Shown here piece after piece: positions 25,601 to 35,900 of a stretch of 64,000 nt of DNA. The stretch is from positions 6,454,321 through 6,518,320 of the forward strand of contig NC_132897.1 of the NCBI RefSeq assembly GCF_030463535.1, written 5' to 3'. The position numbers were made by a program, and so were the translations under genes. This stretch comes from Salminus brasiliensis (taxonomy: Eukaryota; Chordata; Actinopteri; Characiformes; Bryconidae). Positions within the stretch are counted from its first letter, which is position 1; each line of letters starts with the position of its first letter. The notes beneath the pieces are model-generated. The model was not told the origin of the DNA and searched no databases. It saw nothing but the letters and a program-made list of their open reading frames with translations.

Positions 25601-28600
25601 ATCCTGAGTGTCGTGCCCTGACTCTTCTGTTTGGTGTGTGTTGTCTATATTGTTTTAGCAGGCCCTGCACAGGTACCTGAGAGACAGCTGTGTGTAAATG
25701 TGGTGCTTGCCTTGAGTTATGTAGTGTACTGGAGCGGCAACGGCCTCACGTCTATCAGTGTGACCCGCCGCATTGGAAACATCACACTCAGTCCAGCAGG
25801 TGAGCATAGCTTAGATTAGCATAGTTGCACCGTTCTCCCACTGAGACACTGTATAATTTACGCTTTCTCATTTTTTTTTCAGTGTCTCTGACCAGCCGAT
25901 ACTCTGCAGTGTTTGTGAATGGAAATGTAACAGCTCAGCCTAACTCTGGCAACCCAGGTCTGACTACTTCTCTACTCCACACAGTACCACATTAACCCTT
26001 TAGAATCTAGAGTTCTCATTGTTGTTTTACTATACTTTTACATTACACAATTATTAATTGTTAACAGTTATATGATAATTGTGTATTCTGTTACATTTGC
26101 ATTTGATTCGCACTATATGTCCAAATATTTGTGGACATCCCATTCTAATAAATGCATTCAGCTACTTTAAGTTGCACCCATTGCTGACACAGAAGTGTAA
26201 TTGCATATACACACAGTTTCTAGTCTTGTCCCATATTGCCAATAGAGTAGGACTCTCTGCAACAGATAACCATGAACCTACTGGCATCATGGCTAATGCC
26301 AGGTGTGGGCTAAAGGGGTATAAAGATAAGATATTCCTTTATTAGTCCCCCCAGCATTGTGTTCTCTGGAATGATGGATGGTGCTCCATTGAATACTTGT
26401 GATAAATAAGTACTGGGATAGAATACTTTTTCAAATAGTTTTTCCTTCAATAAATCCATTGATTTTCTGGGTTCTTTTCAGGTTATCAAGTTGGAAGGCC
26501 TGTCATTGGTGGGTCTTTGGACTCTACCACTGGAGTCATAGAGAGAGCTCCACTTAGCCTCTGGCACACAGGTAATATAGCAAACGCAAGCTCAAAGAAC
26601 TGCTTATTGCCCAAGTGCTACAGCTGTGGCAGGTTGGGAAACAGTAGTTCACGAACCTAGTTAGTGAAGTAAGACCTTACATTATGTGGATGGGTCAGTT
26701 ATAGCCTGTATAGCTTTGTAGCTCTTTATTGATTTCTTTATTATTGTATCCCTGTTGTCCTCTGTGCAGTGGGAGATGGCCTGTGCTCTTCAGCAGGCCT
26801 GAGGCCAGTTCTGTATGGGATGAACTCCACATCTGGATGTCTAATGCCTGTCAGTCTGCTTAATCTCACCCAGTGCGGCCAGCTCAGGTACATTTATTGC
26901 ATCCAGATGTTCAAATTTGATGATTTACACAGCAGTCTAATTTTAATAAGCTTTGGCAGGCTGGTGATACTTTATGAAGGCAGTGTCCTTTCACACGTTG
27001 TGAATTAACCCCATCTTGCCTAACCTATGGTCTGCAACACATAGGTCTGCAACCTATGGTCTGCCCTTGAGTAATTAAGGAACATCAGTGCCCATGCTTG
27101 AATTGTGAAAGGTTTCATCATGGAGCCTTAATTGTGCACCTAAATATTAAGGGTCTACACATGGGTGTTTGAGCAATGCCATAGAATACAAATATTTAGA
27201 ACCATATTTCTAACTGAGTTGATGAAAAAGTATATATATATAGATGCATTTTTCAGATGTGCCAAACAGTCACAGAACACAACTGCTATCTCTCAGTATA
27301 CTGTTTTTAGTGCTAAGGATGCTCATATAACACATTTTATTAAAGCATGACTTAACATAACAACATAATGGGGGGGCAGTGTGGGGCCAATGGTTATGTT
27401 AGAGGGGCAGACTGCTTTCTAGGCGCTGGAAAATTCATTTTTACATTATTGTGCTGCTTAAGCCTAATTTAAGGGGGGGCCATAGGGGGGTCCAAGCATG
27501 TTGAGAGGGGCACTGGCCCCCCTCAGCCCCCCTAGAACCGCCACTGTTCAGATCACTAAGGGTTCAGTATTTGTTAAAAATGGTAGTTTGTGACACAAAT
27601 GTAACTGACATACTGAAATAGAACAGTTCAAAATCATGGAAAGGATTGAGATTCAGAAACAGACATTTTTCTTTTGCCACAGAGAAACAGTCCGCTTTGT
27701 CTTGTCTGGGTTGGTTCCTGCTACACTGGTCTCCTGGTCAGGAAAGCCAGATTTCACCTTGCAGGCCAACTGGACCAAAATCAGCAGTGAGTAATCCAGT
27801 AACTACAGGCCATTCTTGGTCTGTACTTTATTATTTCTTTTGACCTGAATCCTGTAGCATTTTGTCTCTTTGAATGTGTGAATGTAAGCCCTGAAGTGTT
27901 ATGAATCTTTGATACACCCTGAAATGTGACACAATTCAGGAAAAGTTCACATCTGTTTACATGGCATTAAGGGGTGTGTTTTTTTTTGTTTGTTTGTTTG
28001 TTTTTTTTTGTGCTGCATGAAATGTTAATTCTGTCCTGTATTTTCTGCAGCTGTAGTGCAGAACTCCAGTCAACCTTCATGGGGCTTTGCTGGCGTGTGC
28101 TCTGGCATTCCAGCCCATCTAAACATCCACATCAGGAGCATTGTCATGGGGACAGTGGGAGGTGTGCCACAGAAGATGATCCAAGCTGTAGAGTTAAGGT
28201 AGAGCCTCAACCTTGATACAGTTCCTCACTCTGAATGAGCGCATATTATTGAAGCTTGTGCTTAGGCAAGCCTGGTATTACCATCTGGCATACTCCCTCA
28301 AAATACCTTCAAAGAATGTATGAGGGATGTATGTGACAGTTGTAGGGTGAAGACTTATGCGTCCCCAAGAGTAACAAAGGACCACCTAAGCAATTGTAGT
28401 TCGTCATCACAGCAGAGACTATCCAACAGTAATATCCAACATTGAAATCCAACATTTATTATAGAGCTTAACATCTATGATAGTTCATACATAGATTAGT
28501 TTATTAATTACTGATATAATTCATAGAGATCGATGACTTCGTCTCTAATAGCTCTTATCCAGAGTGTCTTACACTTGAATCATGTTACACAAGTAGGAAA

Positions 28601-30990
28601 ACATAGCATCAGTTCAGATTGAACCTATATTCATGAACAGTCACACAGTAATACTACTACCTGATTCATCCTTTTCATCCTCTATTTATAGTGATCGTGG
28701 TCACTTGCTTAATTCAGAACGTCCTATTGTAAATATATGTAAATGTCTTTGAGATTAAAGCATTACAATTTTTTGTTCTTCCAGTTTTAAAGAAGCCACA
28801 TGGAGTTTGGAGTGTGATGCGGTGGACGGCAATCCCTGTGTGACTCCAGACCTGACACAGTCTTTTCCTCTGACCTCTTCTGTGACCTTCATTGACACAC
28901 CCATCAGTACTCAACCACCTAAGTCCAGGTGAGCCACAAATTGTCTTTCGCGCATTGTGTATGCGTATTTATCATTGAGGCACTTCCATTTCTATAAGCC
29001 AAAGTTTATTAGTATTCAAATGGTTTTGTAATGCAAGGCTTTGTATAGCAGCTTATAATGAGTGTGTTTTTCAAAATATATGAAACTATAGGTGACCAAA
29101 AACAACCCTCTTGACATTTCTTTCCTACTGGCTATAAATTAGCACATATAAAGGAAGCTACATGTTGCAGTGTGTAGCAGTAGGCTCTCGTGAGTACATA
29201 ATTGTCTGATGTAGTGCTGGGGGATATGACCTCAAATCATCAGTATCACAAATAATCGAACATTTTACCTCAGTTATGATTAATGAAGGATTCTATAATT
29301 TGCTTGAGTTGCTCAGTTGGCTTCATTTCGCAGAAGGTGGAAAGATCAGGGAAAAATAATAAAAGAATAAAAATAAATAAATAAATATTTAACATGGGCA
29401 ATATTATGTTGATTAGAGGTTATGAGTGTCAGATTTGATGTCAGATTAATTGTAATTCTGATAACCTTTGTGGTTAGAAAGCTAATCAATTTTTTAGTGT
29501 GACTGCAGCTTTACAGAACTTCTTTCAATTACTTCAGAATAGTCTGTATTTTGACTACACAATGACTAAATATATTATTCTGAAGTCCTACAGTGTGGGT
29601 TACAAATGTCTGAATATTTACATCAATTTAAATGTAGGCATTTGAGCTTATGTGATGTCCTTTAATACGTCTGCATGTTTAGGAGTGTGATTCCACTGTA
29701 GTTAGGATGCTGATGCCTTCTCCTGAGATTCATTTCCAACCTAATATTGCACACCTAATCCAGCTACATTAAGTTTATCAGAGATTTTCTCTTATTATAT
29801 AGGTATAGGTAAGTAGATATGGTGAAGTAGGACTAGTCTACATTGCAGCAACATCAGTGCAATAGATTGTTTTTTGTATGGAAGTGGGAGGACAATTATT
29901 GAGTCTGTACTGTAGTCTTCTCTTGGCAATGTGTTCTATTAAAATGCTTTGCCAGGGACTACTATCGGACAGAAACTACACATTATCATTAACATATCAT
30001 TCACATTATCATTATCACAGCTTTAACTGCTGCTTAGAGCTCTTACACTTATCACAGTGTGCTTAATGATAGGTGTGGGCATGCTGAATGGTTATGTAAA
30101 TAAATAGTAGAAATAATAATGATATAGACATATAAATTACATCTAGGTTAAGTCAAGGAATCCCTTGCCAATATTGGGAGATACCCACCCACCCACAGAC
30201 CGCAGATACAGGCCTGTTTTTTGTATTGTTACTTCAGAAACAAATGGTAAATACTTATAATGAAACTGTAGTGTAATCGTACCTTCTCATCCTACCTTCA
30301 AGTTCTTGCTACACAGGGAGCTTATGACACACCAGACCCCTTGATCTCATGCTATGAACTCCTTGGCATGTGTTATTACTTAATTATATGTGTCAAGTGA
30401 GCACTAAAGAAGCTGTCATCATAATATACTGTGGATACTTCAGTTCATACAGGGCTTCATTATGATGAATAATAAGTCTGAAACTAGAGCTAAAGTTAAG
30501 GTTGGCGACAGTTTCTCACCCTGGAAAAGGTTAATTGGGATGTGAGCAGCATAATAATCTAATTAATCTAACCTTCAGCATATCTTTCTTCTGTTGCTTC
30601 TCCACTGCAGGTTCAGCATTAACTTCACAGAGTTTGACTGTCAGAGGAATGACGTGTGCTGGCCTGAGCTCGCCTTCCCTCTGACACCCTACTACACTGG
30701 TGAGGAAAACTTTTCTGAGCTGCTGATATAGAATAAGAGATTAGCATCTCTTAGCATTAGGACATCCTATGAAAACATTTACCCATTTTAACATATTTAA
30801 ACATCTGGACATTTGATCTTTATTTGAACAATATTAAGAGATGGAGGTTATATAACTAAACACACACAACTGAAGGAACGTGTTTAACAGTAATTTGTAA
30901 AATGACAGCACAGCACATTCACCCACTATAAACCAGTTATTACACACCAGTAGACCAACAACAACAGATATCAGTCCAGAGTGTGTACCA

Positions 30991-31025
<35 letters not shown>

Positions 31026-31510
31026 AAGTGATTAGACTGCAGTGTTGTAAAGAAGCTGGGAGCTGATTGATCGTGGTCTCATTATAGAAACTGCTACAAG
31101 AAATTAAGGGATTTTACTGATTGGATTAATCAGCAGCTCATCCTATCTAAATTGTGGGGCTGGATTATTTATACAAACACAAAGATCAGATCAGATCTGC
31201 GTCGACTGATACTCAGCATTTAGGGACTTGGATCAGATTGGGGGGGGGATTAGTTATTGAGCTGTTTATAGTAGTTATTGATTAAAAAGTCTTGAGGTTA
31301 ATAACTGAGTAATAAGTCCGGCTTTAAGGCTTTGATACGATTGAGGGGAGGATTGTTTAGTGAGTGCTGTGATTGTCTCTGTCTGCAGGTGAGCCGTACT
31401 CACAGGCTCTGGCTAAAGGGCTGATCCTCGTCTTTTTCTTCATCGCCGCATCCGTGTTAGGAACGCCGTGGAGACAAATCAGACAGGCATGGAGTAACAC
31501 CTCACTCTGA
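16627..31510 (+). CDS. tctn2: Tectonic-2, ciliary transition-zone protein
   Basis: Eighteen exons join in phase to 713 residues (human TCTN2 is about 697): 16627-16717, 21392-21505, 21845-21918, 22973-23165, 24176-24276, 24504-24703, 24821-24941, 25230-25368, 25454-25534, 25662-25799, 25883-25957, 26482-26571, 26770-26887, 27683-27786, 28051-28198, 28785-28928, 30611-30699, 31389-31510. Residues 1-27 form a signal peptide. The family hallmark is in exons 5-6: [11 protein letters not shown] followed by a dense cysteine cluster ([16 protein letters not shown], about residues 161-193). Many N-glycosylation sequons follow. One transmembrane helix near the C-terminus (about 683-699, [14 protein letters not shown]) separates TCTN2 from secreted TCTN1. 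Known role: part of the MKS/B9 complex at the ciliary transition zone, needed for ciliogenesis and Hedgehog signalling. The exon 2 and 3 boundaries are the least certain, since the acceptor of exon 3 (CAAAAG) has a weak polypyrimidine tract. Poly(A) signal at 31795-31800. Confidence 0.95.
16820..16856 (+). promoter_or_regulatory. Pair of RFX X-box-like sites in tctn2 intron 1
   Basis: GTTGCCAGGGAGAT (16820-16833) and GTTGCCAAGGAGAC (16843-16856) each carry a perfect GTTGCC half site and a weaker second half, compared with the X-box pattern GTTGCCATGGCAAC. They start 23 bp apart and lie about 100-140 bp after the first exon. RFX factors are known activators of ciliary genes, which suits tectonic; function here is inferred. 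Confidence 0.45.
17165..17985 (+). repeat. MITE family A interrupted by a retroelement 3' end
   Basis: The left half (17165-17265, 'gaatgcattcagctgctttg') and right half (17608-17985, ending 'ggtgtctcaatacttttgg') belong to one family A copy. Between them lies a block that starts 'acacttgcacactattgttt' and ends 'gacaataaaactcttgaatc', a typical fish LINE/SINE 3' end with a short tail repeat. This is a nested insertion in tctn2 intron 1. Confidence 0.65.
18120..18310 (+). repeat. Dispersed repeat E, copy 1
   Basis: 'aaaggtcacagtgtcaggaa', 'ataagaaaccctgagaggaa' and 'gaggaaccaacttctgctca' recur at about 19020-19130 and 19270-19420, all in tctn2 intron 1. Confidence 0.6.
18452..19010 (+). repeat. 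Dispersed repeat B with a nested SINE
   Basis: The family B body 'cagataacatgcccatatgg' ... 'gacccatgtgagattagggt' matches 57085-57420 and, reversed, 53290-53620. It is split at about 18695-18940 by a SINE and resumes as 'cacccatgtgagccccacat'. Confidence 0.7.
18695..18940 (+). repeat. tRNA-derived SINE with LINE-like tail
   Basis: A B-box-like GGTTCAATTCC is at 18779-18789. The 3' tail 'aagtcgctctggataagagc' + 'gtcagctaaatgcc' (18896 on) is the widely shared fish SINE/LINE2-type tail, ending in short 'aatgta' repeats. Flanks gacacacgtgg and gacgcacacatgg may be a worn target duplication. Confidence 0.75.
19020..19420 (+). repeat. Dispersed repeat E, copies 2 and 3
   Basis: Two further degraded copies of the 18120 repeat, separated by a MITE-like border ('ggtcaaaggtgtatagacac' near 19172). 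Confidence 0.55.
19900..20095 (+). repeat. MITE family A, left-half copy
   Basis: 'cactatatgtccaaatgttt' followed by 'ccccttctaatgaatgcatt' and 'gtgcaaatgtacacacacaa' is the left half of family A. The right half is missing. Confidence 0.7.
20862..21312 (+). repeat. MITE with 'taacattaaaaccacc' termini
   Basis: The left end 'taacattaaaaccacctgtc' and right end 'cttgtggttttaatgt' are inverted with respect to each other. The inside has 'gacatggactccaccagacc' and 'acccatcataatttggtgtc'. A related end occurs at 58300. Confidence 0.65.
22400..22800 (+). repeat. Dispersed fish repeat in tctn2 intron 3
   Basis: 'ctacaggaagccagttaaga', 'agaggagttacatggctgaa' and 'gtagctatagtagtcaagtc' resemble a repeat seen in many teleost genomes. 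It lies between tctn2 exons 3 and 4. Confidence 0.5.
23230..23975 (+). mobile_element. Decayed Tc1-like element
   Basis: The left border is 'gtcatgtgaaaaaataggac'. On the + strand from 23737 a frame reads [16 protein letters not shown], then a stop, then [13 protein letters not shown], the helix-turn-helix start of a Tc1 transposase. A separate repeat fragment ('gggccttgctcaagggccca', 23405-23475) is nested within it. The catalytic part is absent. Confidence 0.75.
25010..25195 (+). repeat. MITE family A, middle fragment
   Basis: 'agataaacatgaacctactg', 'aatgccaggcgtgggctaga' and 'ttctctggaatgatggatgg' match the family A interior. It lies between tctn2 exons 7 and 8. Confidence 0.65.
26105..26420 (+). 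repeat. MITE family A, 3'-truncated copy
   Basis: 'cactatatgtccaaatattt' through 'ttctctggaatgatggatgg' follows the family A order; the right terminus is missing. It lies in tctn2 intron 11. Confidence 0.7.
27365..27545 (+). repeat. G/C-biased dispersed repeat in tctn2 intron 13
   Basis: 'gggggggcagtgtggggcca' at the left and 'ggcccccctcagccccccta' + 'gaaccgccactg' at the right. This border style is common in teleost DNA transposon relics; the family is not proven. Confidence 0.4.
28930..30600. other. tctn2 intron 16, unannotated
   Basis: An intron of about 1.7 kb of AT-rich sequence with short A-rich runs (for example 29370-29390). No exon, RNA gene or clear repeat family recognised. Confidence 0.5.
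30760..30850 (+). repeat. Tc1-type terminus
   Basis: 'aggacatcctatgaaaacat' and 'tggacatttgatctttattt' + 'gaacaatatt' match the left end of the element at 23230. No transposase follows. Confidence 0.5.
30991..31022. repeat. (CA)n microsatellite
   Basis: An uninterrupted CA run of about 30 bp within the last tctn2 intron. Confidence 0.95.
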
Positions 31511-31794
31511 CTGGGAGGGGGGGGGGTGTGTGCATGCATGCATGCATGAGCGAGAGAGATAAGGCTTTAGTGAGAATGTACTGTAACTGTCTCTGTGAAC
31601 ACTGAAAACGTGTGTGAGTGTGAGTTTGAGAGTGTGGAAAAAGCGAGAGAATGGGCTGATGAGGCTCAGTTACCGTGTTACTTTCTCATGAATGTAAATT
31701 TCTAGTTTGATAACAGTGTTCAGTTTTGTACTGAGAGATAAAAGATGTGTGCATTTTTATATTATTTATTGTGTTTTTCACTGATTAATTGGTT

Positions 31795-31800
31795 AATAAA
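31795..31800 (+). terminator. Polyadenylation signal of tctn2
   Basis: AATAAA lies 285 bp after the tctn2 stop codon, followed by TGTGAATAAGACTCTGTGAG, a GT-containing downstream element. Confidence 0.6.
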
Positions 31801-32307
31801 CTGTGAATAAGACTCTGTGAGCTATATATTCCATATACCATTGGCTAGGCAGCTGCCCCTAAATGCAAAATGGAATTTCACCCCTTTCTGTTCATGTGTA
31901 GCTTTAGCTCATTTTAACACTGCTTAAGATGCAGAAAACTTAAACGTATCTTAAACATGGAGCAGTTATGGCTGGTACGTTCTGGTGGAGACTCCTACCA
32001 TTCTTTGCTGGACATACATGTGCTGTATGCTACCCTTACATTAGATTATTCTTTTTTTTTTCATTAATATGTAAACAAAATAGTACAAACTTGGTAGAAT
32101 TTGAATAACCACCATTTTGCATTGTACACTATGCAATTACTCAATAATGATGCCTAGGATGAAATAAACATTGCATAGTTTAAGAGGTTACGAATGTAAA
32201 GTACTGTGCAGACATTATAAGCACCTAAGCACAATATTAAGCCCCTTGTCTCAACAGCAATTAATTAAAACAGATGCAGGGAAACATAAATACAGTAAAT
32301 AGATACA

Positions 32308-32510
32308 AGAGCTTCTCATTCTGAAGAAAGTAATGAGATCTTGTAAGCTAGTCTGAAGAACAGAGCTCGGTTCCTCCAGGTTTCTCCTGAACGCCCCCCA
32401 GTCCAACTCCATCAGCAGCAGCAGCAGCAGCAGCAGTTCACCTGATTTACCATCATTAAGCACTGATTTACCACCAAACCAGGTGTTGATCTGAGGAGAA
32501 CTAAATAATA
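32308..32510 (+). repeat. Dispersed repeat D, copy 2
   Basis: The same backbone as 14470-14695, in the same orientation. The core here is an expanded run of about seven CAG units, where copy 1 has CAT and CAG runs. Confidence 0.7.
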
Positions 32511-32784
32511 CTAGACTCCATGAGGAGAGCTAATGAACACCGTGATGGAAAACCACGACTTGCTGTAAGAATGTTTTTTTTAGTATTTATTCTAATATCA
32601 GTGTTTTACTTTGTAAATAGACACTTAAGGCACAATAAGGGAGTATCGTCTTATTCTAATTTTCACAGGGGGCTAAAACTTTTATATGGTAATAAAATAA
32701 ATATAATAAAAATAATAATTATTTTAGATTATAATTATAATATATGAAATCTTACTAAAATAATAATGAAAAAAAAATCGAGTG

Positions 32785-32865
32785 TGACGTCACTCGGACA
32801 GTGGGCGTGTGTTGTGGTTGGCGCGCCTCTGGTGGGCGTGTCTTGTAGGTTCTGCCCCTCCCAGG
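32785..32865 (+). promoter_or_regulatory. CRE and GC-rich promoter of the SEC14-like gene
   Basis: TGACGTCA at 32785-32792 is a perfect palindromic cAMP-response element. It is followed by several GGGCGTG/GGTGGGCG GC-box-like motifs and a rise in CpG content up to the ATG at 32969. I see no TATA box. This fits a CpG-rich housekeeping-type promoter. Confidence 0.5.
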
Positions 32866-32968
32866 CCCCCAGTGGGAGGGATGAGGAAGCAGCTCTGCTC
32901 GTGCGAGTGTTATCACCTCTCACTCCTCCGTTCATTCGGGCCTGTTAGCTGCAGCGGATGACGACGAG

Positions 32969-35900
32969 ATGAGCGGCAGAGTCGGAGACCTGAGCCCCAA
33001 ACAGGCTGAGGCTTTAGCACAGGTGGGTAATTTCAGCTCCTGCTCCATACTGGTCTTCTTTTCTAACGAGCTTTTTACGGGTTTAGACATCGTTAAAGAT
33101 CGAAAAAAAAAGCACGCGCCGGGTACCCCCTCCCACCCCCCTCCGCCCTCCAGTCTCCCATCAACTCGCTGAAGGGCGTGAACTATGGAGTTACGCGTGA
33201 GATGCAGTAGCTCGGTAGTGCAAAGCAGGGCCTGAATGAGGGCTGTTTCTGTGCCTGTCAGCCCCTGACTGCTCCTCAGTGAACTTGCACGCTGTATCTG
33301 CGCATGTAGGTTGATGCAGTGTTGTGCTGATTCATCTGCATGTCCCACCTTGAGCTGCTTGCGTAAGTAGCAGGTCTAACACCAGTGTTTTTTTTTTTGT
33401 TTTTTTTTTTATCGAAATTTGGTTTGCTAACAAGTGTGAAACTTATATAGTAGGCTAAGGCTTGAATGGGTCCAGAAAAGACTTAGAAATTCAGAAGTCA
33501 CCATCCAAAAAGTGTGAAAAATTGTAAATTATTATTAATATGTCAGTGTGGCAGGCGATTCCAAACTTTTGAACGCTTGTGTAGGATACAAGCAGGGGCA
33601 CTGCCAGAGATATCCAAATATTACACTGGTCCACACAACTCTAGCTAACAGTTCAGCTGCTAAAATACTCAATTAACACATTGTCAGGGCCCCTATCAGT
33701 CACAGACCCTTAGAATGGTCCTAACTTGCCCCCCCCTCCCCCCTCCCTCTCCCCCTCCAGCACCCATATGGTATTTTTTAGTATAATCTATTAAAATAAT
33801 TAACCAGCCAGTTTATACCAGTTAACGCTGGTGATCTCACCAAATCTAATAAAAATCCCTTGACTCTTTTTTTTCACTGGACAGTTTCGTGAGAAGCTTC
33901 AGGATGTTCTCCCACAGTGTCCTTCTCAGAGTGACCACTTCTTACTGCGCTGGCTTAGAGGTAAGAACAAGATGGACTTATGGGACTTGTGAGTCTATGC
34001 AAGACAGAAGCCTGTTGGTTGTTATGTATAAAGCTTTTATTAGTATTTTCCTTACACACAGCACCAGTCAAAGGTTTGGATACACCTGGTTGAATGTGTG
34101 CTGATCGCCATCTAAAAACATCTGGTCCAGAGGACACTGGGGGGACACAGGTATCCAGGGTAGTTAGGATGTCGTGACGGGGGAGGGATTTAATTAGAGC
34201 TAAACCAAGAGGAGATGATTTGGTCACACACTCTATTAAGGCTATTTACTGGTCTTTGTAAATGAGTAAGTGTGTATTTATTAAAGTACACTATTGTACG
34301 TAGTTGCATGGTTTGAGAGGTGTTTCCACTCTCACACACTCACACACACTACATTTCTACAACTTAGGCCTACCTGAAACCCCCCAGCCATGATATTTTC
34401 ACTACATCTACAGTGTTCTCTTTTAGAAAACAAAATTATGGTCACCCTAGCATTTGGATCAGCACACGGTCAGGTGTATCCAAACTTTTGACTGGTACTT
34501 GTACTGGTACTTGTTTGTCAGGGCCAATACCTAGTGTTTGACACCATCAACACTACAATTGACAAGCCAAAGTTAACACACCTCCACAATTGTGATGGAC
34601 GCAACACTTTCAGGTTTACAAAGCTGGCGTCCTAAAGATTTATCCATTGGTAAATGACCACTGACCTCGAAGATTAGCCCTAAACTAAGGGTTATTTGAG
34701 CTTCCATGATTCAGAATTGAATAAATCCCAAACGACATTTTAAAACTGTAAGACAGCGCTTGTGTTGATGTCCGATATTTTCCTTCAGTGCGGTTGACTG
34801 ACACATCCGAATCAGTGTGGGCCTAATCTGTGTCCTGGAAATCCTCGTTTGCAGTGTAGCCAAGTCCCATGGGGAGATTAAGAAGATAAGAATAGTATCA
34901 AAATAGTAATAGCGTAACAAGTGTGCTGGAAAAACTGTAAAACCCAGACGTAAACAAAAAGAGTGGGTGGAGACTTCGGTGTCCTCATGTTCAGTGTTTT
35001 ATAAGCGTGATATTGCAATCTGTTGGTATGTGGGGGCTGCATTGTCCTCATGTTCCCTGTTTTATTAGCATGCTATAACAGTGATATTGCACACTGGGAT
35101 TTCCAGAGTTACTGTGCTATTAGCGTAGTGGCCTAGTAACCGTACTTAACTCTGTAAGTTAAGAGTCCACATAAAATACCATGTTACACAAATTCAGTTT
35201 CTCTAACAGTTGCACATAAACTCATGCAGTGAAAGGGTCTATTGTTCTGTCCTGACACAGCAGAAGCAGAATGAACCGGATTAATCCCAGCTGTAATCCG
35301 ATTAGTGACTGTAAAACAAAAACGTATCTGTGGGGTTAAGTACAGCCGACTGTATCAGTGCCATTATTAAGAATATATTTATTCACCAAATGTTCCTTTC
35401 AGTCCTAACAGTTAGTTCGAGCAGTTACTGACATGTAAACATACTGTGAACTAGTTTAAGTCCTCCTTAGCTTGGTTCTGGGATCTTTTATATGCAGGTG
35501 CCAAGGCTGTTTTCCTATAAGCCTTAGGCTTGTGGCATAAGATGTCTGTGTTCAGAGCCAGCAGCTCTGGACAGACTCCAATTATGTCCTGGTCAGCATT
35601 ACTAGAGAGCAAAGGACCAGCAATATATCAGCCTTCTAAGATAACATATCCCTGCTTCATACATGCTATTGTTTCAGTACAGTACATGTCCGAAAGTTTG
35701 TAGACATCTGCTTATCCAGTATTTCTTCTGAAATCAGTTCCCCCGTTCCTGCAGTAGCAGCCTTTACTTTTTTTGGAAAGGCTTAACACTAGTTGGAGCA
35801 TTACAGCGAGGATTTGATTGCATTTAACCACAAGAGCATTTGTGAGGTCAGGCACTGATGTGGTATGATTAGGTTTGGATCGCATACGTGACTTCAAGTC

